Origin: an uncultured Fusibacter sp.
GTDB lineage: Bacteria > Bacillota > Clostridia > Peptostreptococcales > Acidaminobacteraceae
Direction of reading: 5' to 3'
Length of the DNA: 10,405 nt
Assembly: GCA_937958285.1 (NCBI GenBank)
Contig: CALFXQ010000380.1
Coordinates: forward strand, 1-10,405
The notes beneath the pieces are model-generated. The model was given only the letters and a program-made list of their open reading frames with translations, was not told the origin of the DNA and searched no databases. A program made the position numbers and the translations under genes. Positions 6,576 through 10,405 of the stretch are shown here, piece after piece. The stretch's first letter is position 1; the number at the start of each line of letters is the position of its first letter.

Positions 6576-6839
6576 CTAATCTAATAAGGATTCATTTAAA
6601 AACTGCACGAGGGATGTTGAAGCAAGGCTTTCGTCCACCCCTTCAACAACGAGCTCCACATCGCTTCCACCCGGTATCCCTAGCCTTAAGAGGCCTGTCA
6701 TACTCTTTGCATTGACAAATTGATCATTATAACCAATCGATATGCAACTTTCAAATTTTAAGCATTCTTTTAGAAATTGAGTCGCGGGTCTTGCATGGAG
6801 CCCTTTTTTATTATTGATCGTCACTTGCTGCCTTACCAT
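6576..6839 (-). CDS. ptsH: HPr phosphocarrier protein (system-associated paralogue)
   Basis: This 87-residue HPr relays phosphate from Enzyme I to EIIA proteins. His15 (KGLHARPAT) is the EI-dependent site. Ser46 (NAKSMTGLLRLGI) matches the HPr kinase site that makes HPr a CcpA cofactor in Bacillota. Residues 47-48 are Met-Thr where Ile-Met is common. GAGAGGT lies seven bases before the ATG. The gene follows a full-consensus sigma-54 promoter and precedes the LevR-type regulator, with a 20-86 base gap depending on which regulatory element is counted, so it looks dedicated to this PTS rather than the housekeeping ptsI-linked HPr. Enzyme I is not in the window. That it is a second copy is inferred from context and needs the rest of the genome. 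Confidence 0.95.
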   Translation of the reverse strand: MVRQQVTINNKKGLHARPATQFLKECLKFESCISIGYNDQFVNAKSMTGLLRLGIPGGSDVELVVEGVDESLASTSLVQFLNESLLD

Positions 6840-6895
6840 CTAAATTACCTCTCACTTTAAACTCGCTATTCAAACAGCGGCTGAGTAGTCATTAG

Positions 6896-6911
6896 AGCAA
6901 TTTGCATGCCA
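6896..6911 (-). promoter_or_regulatory. sigma-54 (-24/-12) promoter of the HPr-regulator genes
   Basis: On the minus strand TGGCATGCAAATTGCT is a second exact match to TGGCAYR-N4-TTGCW, with the required ten bases between GG and GC. It shares the flank CTCT(A/T)AT with the promoter at 3648-3663. Predicted start is near 6886, giving a leader of about 47 nt before HPr. The -24 element directly follows the T-tract of the upstream terminator. Confidence 0.88.
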
Positions 6912-6957
6912 AAAAAAATGACACTAGCAAAAGGCTACTGTTCCCATTGCTAGTGTC
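6911..6957 (-). terminator. intrinsic terminator after the trpS-lipoprotein genes
   Basis: The 11-bp perfect stem GACACTAGCAA/TTGCTAGTGTC (6920-6930 with 6947-6957) encloses a 16-nt loop. On the minus strand it is followed by ATTTTTTTT (6919-6911). It lies 36 bases past the lipoprotein stop codon. It insulates the sigma-54 promoter that begins at its last T. Confidence 0.92.
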
Positions 6958-6992
6958 TCGTTTATTTCACATTTATTTACGCACTCAAAATG

Positions 6993-7523
6993 CTAGTCAT
7001 TGATGCGCTTAAGGGATGTGATCATGGCTTTTATCTGGGTTTCATCAATTTCAGAGATGGCATCACCTTGACTAAACAATATGGTTGCCACATTCTCTCC
7101 ATTATTGAACTTATAATAAAACATATGCTGATAAAGGGTATGATCTTCAATTAATGCCCCATAGACAGTACCAAATGTCTCCATCTCCAACTTCTCTGTA
7201 CGCTCAACATGCAACTCAGGATCTGCTGTCAGTTCTTCTTCAAAAAACACTTCATCAACCTTGTAACCTGGAGCCTCTTCTTCAATAATCCGAATTTGCT
7301 TGCCTGCCTCTGTAGAAAATGTCGTCATTAAAAATCCCGTAATCTTCTCTCTGGCCGTCTCTTTATAGACAACAGGCAAATCCAGCGTAAAATCGCCGAG
7401 CTGGCTTTTAAAGGCAACAACCTCTGCAGGTTTTTCTTGTTCGCTACAGCCCACTAAAACAAATACTGCCATTAAAACTGTGACAAAAAGAATACCCACT
7501 GCTCTCAAGTTGATTTTTTGCAT
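6993..7523 (-). CDS. small predicted lipoprotein of unknown function
   Basis: This 176-residue protein starts with a short basic region (MQKINLR) and a hydrophobic stretch ending in the lipobox LVGC, so Cys26 should be lipidated and the protein anchored outside the membrane. The start at 7523 has a strong GGAGGA six bases upstream; a longer frame to 7577 would bury the signal peptide. The mature part is acidic and mixed alpha/beta, with a FTLDLP strand, an AGKQIRIIEEEA strand and a late FNNGENVATILFS strand. That pattern faintly recalls PsbP/DcrB-like lipoproteins; I cannot confirm the family by eye. It follows trpS by 54 bases with no visible promoter or terminator between them, so it is probably cotranscribed. 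No functional link to trpS is evident. Confidence 0.87.
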   Translation of the reverse strand: MQKINLRAVGILFVTVLMAVFVLVGCSEQEKPAEVVAFKSQLGDFTLDLPVVYKETAREKITGFLMTTFSTEAGKQIRIIEEEAPGYKVDEVFFEEELTADPELHVERTEKLEMETFGTVYGALIEDHTLYQHMFYYKFNNGENVATILFSQGDAISEIDETQIKAMITSLKRIND

Positions 7524-7577
7524 CTTATGTCCTCCGACAACGTCACAAACTACAAACTGAAACATAAAGCCCCACAT

Positions 7578-8609
7578 TTACCCGCGCTGAACGAAACCCG
7601 TTTTTTTGTATACCTTTCTGAGGGTTTTGCGCGCCACAGCCTGTGCCTTATCTGCACCTTCAGTATAGACTTTAGTGAGATAATCTTTGTTCTTCATTAA
7701 ATCTAAGTACTTATCTCGAGTTGGTCGAAGTGATTCTACAATGACTTCGGTCACATCGTCTTTAAATTTACCATAACCAATCCCTTGGTATTTAGCAACT
7801 AAATTTTCAATGGACTCATCGGCCAACGCTGCATAAATTGTCAAGAGATTTTTAATGCCAGGCTGTGCATCGTCCACGCGCACAATGCCCACAGAGTCTG
7901 TTACAGCGCGCTTCATTTTTCTTACAATCGCATCTGGTGAATCCACAATATAAATTGAGGCATTGTCGTTGTCGTCGGACTTGGCCATTTTGTTTGTGGG
8001 CTCTTGAAGGCTCATAATTCTTGCCCCAACTTTTGGATTAAAGACATCGGGTATCACAAAAGTATCCGAATAACGATTGTTAAAACGCGCTGCAATATCA
8101 CGGGCCAACTCCAAGTGTTGCTTTTGGTCGTCGCCAACAGGCACCACATCCGCTTGATATAGCAATATATCTGCAGCCATCAGCACGGGGTAACTAAAAA
8201 GACCTGCGTTTAAATTCTCTGCTTTCTTTTGAGATTTGTCTTTGTACTGGGTCATGCGGTTAAGTTCGCCCATGTAGGTCATGCAATTGAGCACCCATGC
8301 CAGCTCAGCGTGTTCATGAACATGAGATTGTATAAACAAGGTGTTTTTATCTGGATCCAGGCCACATGCCACGTATTGAGCCAAACTTTCCAATGTCAAT
8401 CGCCTTAAATCCGCAGGCTCCTGTCGCTCTGTAATGGCATGAAGATCCACCACACAGTAAAACGTTTCAAAGTCTTCTTGAAGTTTTACCCAGTTGTTAA
8501 TGGCGCCAATGTAGTTGCCCAAAGTCAATTGACCAGAGGGCTTAATGCCACTAAGTATTCTCTTTTTTGCCACAGTGGAATCTAATTCGCTTTGCACATT
8601 TCTTTCCAT
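7578..8609 (-). CDS. trpS: tryptophanyl-tRNA synthetase
   Basis: This 343-residue class I aminoacyl-tRNA synthetase charges tRNA-Trp with tryptophan in the cytoplasm. The ATP-binding HIGH-like motif is GNYIG (31-35), preceded by SGIKPSGQLTL. The KMSKS loop is KMAKS (207-211). MAADILLYQADVVPVGDDQK (144-163) is the conserved Trp/tRNA-side helix of bacterial TrpRS. The length is normal for a bacterial TrpRS. The ATG at 8609 is chosen for GAGAGG at six-base spacing; the frame runs nine codons further upstream towards the leader terminator. Expression is controlled by a Trp-specific T-box leader immediately upstream, so it should rise when uncharged tRNA-Trp accumulates. Confidence 0.99.
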   Translation of the reverse strand: MERNVQSELDSTVAKKRILSGIKPSGQLTLGNYIGAINNWVKLQEDFETFYCVVDLHAITERQEPADLRRLTLESLAQYVACGLDPDKNTLFIQSHVHEHAELAWVLNCMTYMGELNRMTQYKDKSQKKAENLNAGLFSYPVLMAADILLYQADVVPVGDDQKQHLELARDIAARFNNRYSDTFVIPDVFNPKVGARIMSLQEPTNKMAKSDDNDNASIYIVDSPDAIVRKMKRAVTDSVGIVRVDDAQPGIKNLLTIYAALADESIENLVAKYQGIGYGKFKDDVTEVIVESLRPTRDKYLDLMKNKDYLTKVYTEGADKAQAVARKTLRKVYKKTGFVQRG

Positions 8610-8634
8610 AAGACACCTCTCTCTATAAAATATC

Positions 8635-8675
8635 AAAAATAAAAAGCTCCCGTCTCGTTATGAGACGAAAGCTTT
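8635..8675 (-). terminator. regulatory terminator of the trpS T-box leader
   Basis: The arms 8662-8675 and 8643-8656 form a 14-bp stem with two G-U pairs around a 5-nt loop. On the minus strand the run TTTTTATTTTT (8645-8635) follows. It is mutually exclusive with the antiterminator formed by the adjacent T-box. It ends 26 bases before the trpS start codon. Confidence 0.92.
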
Positions 8676-8871
8676 ACTTCCGCGGTACCACCCACATTAA
8701 CTGTCACAGACAGTTCACTTAACGCCTTAACGCGGCATACGTCGGATTCAGATTGCTCCTAACCCGCACTCCAAAGCCCATTCCTGAGAATTTGTAACCA
8801 GTTCACACCCACCACTGGCTCTCTTAATACGCCTTCTTCAGTACTCTTCTTTATCGTCGTTTTATCTTAAT
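8637..8871 (-). ncRNA. tryptophan T-box riboswitch (trpS leader)
   Basis: This leader contains all main T-box parts in order on the minus strand. Stem I has the AGUA loop-E strand (8845-8842), the AGAGAGCC and GGTGGGTGTGAACTGG distal elements (from 8824), and a specifier loop with GAA followed by UGG (8780-8778), the tryptophan codon. Stem III is the perfect hairpin AACTGTC-TGT-GACAGTT (8715-8699). The conserved T-box TGGGTGGTACCGCG lies at 8694-8681, followed by a terminator. Uncharged tRNA-Trp pairs its anticodon with the specifier and its acceptor end with the T-box bulge, and this favours the antiterminator. The specifier agrees with the downstream gene trpS. Confidence 0.96.
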
Positions 8872-8878
8872 TTTAATT

Positions 8879-8908
8879 ATTTTACACCGCTTTGCCCACT
8901 GCTGTCAA
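8879..8908 (-). promoter_or_regulatory. sigma-A promoter of the trpS T-box leader, inside the end of helD
   Basis: On the minus strand TTGACA (8908-8903) is a perfect -35, and TAAAAT (8884-8879) a five-of-six -10, with an 18-bp spacer. The -10 overlaps the stop codon of the upstream helicase gene. Transcription should begin near 8872, just before the first T-box stem. Confidence 0.8.
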
Positions 8909-10405
8909 CCATTCGCCCCTAGGCTCTATTTCTGAAACGAGAGCTAGGTGATGTAAGCCTCTAGATGCGGCTACATACAATAGCTGCAAATCTCTTTGAT
9001 CGCTATAGGTTTCATCGTTGGCATCCACAATCACCACACCGTCGAACTCCATCCCCTTGGCATAGTAAACGGGCATGACCAACAAGCCTTCTGGAATCGA
9101 CAGGGTCTCTTCATCGACAACACAATGTGGGTATTCCAGTAGCTTCAAAGCCCTTGAAATCTCATTGGCCCGCTTCATGGTTCGCGTAAGTACTGCGATA
9201 GTTTGATGGCCTTTCTCGCGCATCCACACTAACGAGCGATTCAGCGCTTCTGAGCCCGTGAAAAGGCAGGGCGCATCACCCGTTCTTGGCACGACTTCGA
9301 AAGTACCCTTGTCTTTAAAGAGCCTTTGACAAAAATGGCCAATGCCCTCAACATTTCTGTACACCACATTGAGATGTGTAAAAATAGGTTCAGCTACTTG
9401 CATGGCACGAGCTGCTTGTTCGTGGTGGTCGACTTCATAAACATCAGTTAGTCGTTGTTTTGCATCGCCTAAGATAGTAAAGTGCGCCTTTGGAAACAAC
9501 GCTTTAAAAATCGCAAAGGCCATCGCACTATAGTCTTGCGACTCATCGATTACCACTTGCTTAAGTCCAATTAAAGGATGTTCGCCATATAGTGCCATTT
9601 GATACCAGCAAACGATCAGCCAATCTTCTAAACCAAGACGCCCTGAATCCATTCTTTCGAGGGTGTCTTTGGCAATCTCCCTCACCTGGCTCAATGTGAG
9701 TTCCTCGAAGTGCTCCTTGATATACTTTGGGTATTCCAACATCCAACGATACACACTAAGCCCATTTACCGCCATACGCGCATCTAGCGCTTCACTGAGC
9801 TTATGGTAGCGCTTATAGCGCTCCAGTCTCGCTACGGCCTTATAATCGAAGGGATGCTTGCCAGAGAGCATAACCTCTAAGAGAATTTCGGCGTAATGCC
9901 TACGTTCCACATCTTTAACTTTATGGCGCACGCGCTCGCAAAAACGCTCAAGGCGCTTCATCACCGGGCGATATCGCCCTTCTACCTTTAACGCCTTTCG
10001 CATGGCCGCTTTAGTGGTCAAAAGCTCACTGCCATAGTAAAAATCTTCGGTGACGATACCTTTTTTCTCAAAATCCTTAAGTGTGGCCTGTAAAGCATGC
10101 ATCATGCGCATATCGCTTTTAACGCGCATACCCAACGCCGTTATAGGGTTGAGTTGGCTATTCAGAGATGCTTCAAGTCGGCGATAGGGCGATTCAAAGG
10201 CCAATTCTTGTCCGAGTGCCCTTTCGATCATCTCGTCCAATGTCCATGTTTGGACTTGCTCCTCGCCGAGCTCTGGAAGAACGTGACCGATATAGTTGGT
10301 AAACAAATCGTTGGGTGAAAGCACCAATATATGATGTGCCTTTAAGCTATTTTTGAGGCCATGATACATAAGATAGGCAATTCTATGAAGGGCGACGATG
10401 GTCTT
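8882..10405 (-). CDS. helD: HelD-like superfamily 1 helicase/RNA polymerase recycling factor, 5' end outside window
   Basis: The C-terminal 507 residues are visible and the frame stays open to the right edge. The first residues, KTIVALHRIAYLMY, directly follow where the Walker A Gly-Lys-Thr should be, so the ATG at 10369 is internal and not the start. ILVLSPNDLFTNYIGHVLPELGE is typical of HelD, followed by a long charged helical insertion. Counting from the first visible Lys, motif II VVIDESQD ends near 291, motif III GDAKQ is at 313-317, motif IV VYRN is near 350, motif V KGMEFD at 450-455, and motif VI LLYVAASRG at 475-483. HelD proteins bind RNA polymerase and use ATP to release it from nucleic acid. 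A UvrD-like DNA helicase is the alternative. Family length of about 700-775 suggests roughly 200-270 residues are missing beyond the edge. Confidence 0.88.
   Translation of the reverse strand, partial: KTIVALHRIAYLMYHGLKNSLKAHHILVLSPNDLFTNYIGHVLPELGEEQVQTWTLDEMIERALGQELAFESPYRRLEASLNSQLNPITALGMRVKSDMRMMHALQATLKDFEKKGIVTEDFYYGSELLTTKAAMRKALKVEGRYRPVMKRLERFCERVRHKVKDVERRHYAEILLEVMLSGKHPFDYKAVARLERYKRYHKLSEALDARMAVNGLSVYRWMLEYPKYIKEHFEELTLSQVREIAKDTLERMDSGRLGLEDWLIVCWYQMALYGEHPLIGLKQVVIDESQDYSAMAFAIFKALFPKAHFTILGDAKQRLTDVYEVDHHEQAARAMQVAEPIFTHLNVVYRNVEGIGHFCQRLFKDKGTFEVVPRTGDAPCLFTGSEALNRSLVWMREKGHQTIAVLTRTMKRANEISRALKLLEYPHCVVDEETLSIPEGLLVMPVYYAKGMEFDGVVIVDANDETYSDQRDLQLLYVAASRGLHHLALVSEIEPRGEWLTAVGKAV

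Noticed and set aside
10367..10369. ATG at 10369 as start of the helicase
   Set aside because: The frame continues to the right edge with KTIVALHRIAYL, the conserved sequence after the HelD Walker A motif, so the gene is truncated by the window.
1..10405. CRISPR arrays, insertion sequences, tRNA or rRNA genes, prophage genes
   Set aside because: I saw no regularly spaced repeat array, transposase, terminal inverted repeats of an IS, or tRNA-like cloverleaf. The 15-bp TGACACT repeats are too short and too few for a CRISPR.

Overview
The window looks like chromosomal DNA of a low-GC Gram-positive bacterium (Bacillota, probably Clostridia-like). The evidence is a tryptophan T-box leader on trpS, a HelD-type helicase, an HPr with both His15 and Ser46, a perfect CcpA-type cre site, a LevR/ManR-type PTS regulator with sigma-54 promoters, and strong AGGAGG-type ribosome binding sites. 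Every gene I accept lies on the minus strand, so the window is best read from right to left.

Right end (8637-10405): a 5'-truncated helD-like helicase gene runs in from the right edge. The trpS promoter (TTGACA-18-TAAAAT) is embedded in the last codons of helD. It drives a roughly 235-nt T-box leader with a UGG specifier, a T-box sequence and a terminator, followed by trpS (tryptophanyl-tRNA synthetase). A small lipoprotein gene of unknown function follows trpS, probably cotranscribed, and ends at a strong intrinsic terminator (6911-6957).

Middle (3640-6911): the U-tract of that terminator abuts a full-consensus sigma-54 promoter (6896-6911) in front of an HPr paralogue. Behind HPr lies an extended -10 promoter and a perfect palindromic cre (6512-6525), then a 933-residue LevR/ManR-family activator. 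Its domains are wHTH, AAA+ with GAFTGA, PRD1, EIIA-Man, EIIB-Gat and PRD2. I prefer a GTG start at 6490 over the upstream ATG.

Left part (319-3663): a second full-consensus sigma-54 promoter (3648-3663) lies between the regulator and a six-gene mannose-family (AgaBCDF-like) PTS operon in the order IIB, IIC, IID, IIA, second IIA, divergent IIB-like. The genes overlap or are only a few bases apart. Three TGACACT direct repeats with an exact 15-bp period sit at this promoter. The two extra soluble PTS proteins at the operon's end, together with the private HPr, suggest a partly self-contained phosphorelay that both imports a sugar and signals to LevR. No sugar-processing enzyme is present, so the substrate is unknown.

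Left end (1-318): this gene-free AT-rich region carries three exact DnaA boxes and three one-mismatch ones, all in the same orientation, with two pairs at 11-bp spacing. A perfect 19-bp hairpin, probably the operon terminator, overlaps the last box. This could be an origin, a DnaA-titration site or a DnaA-controlled promoter. The dnaA gene is not in the window, and all genes here would be transcribed towards such an origin, so I keep the origin idea tentative.
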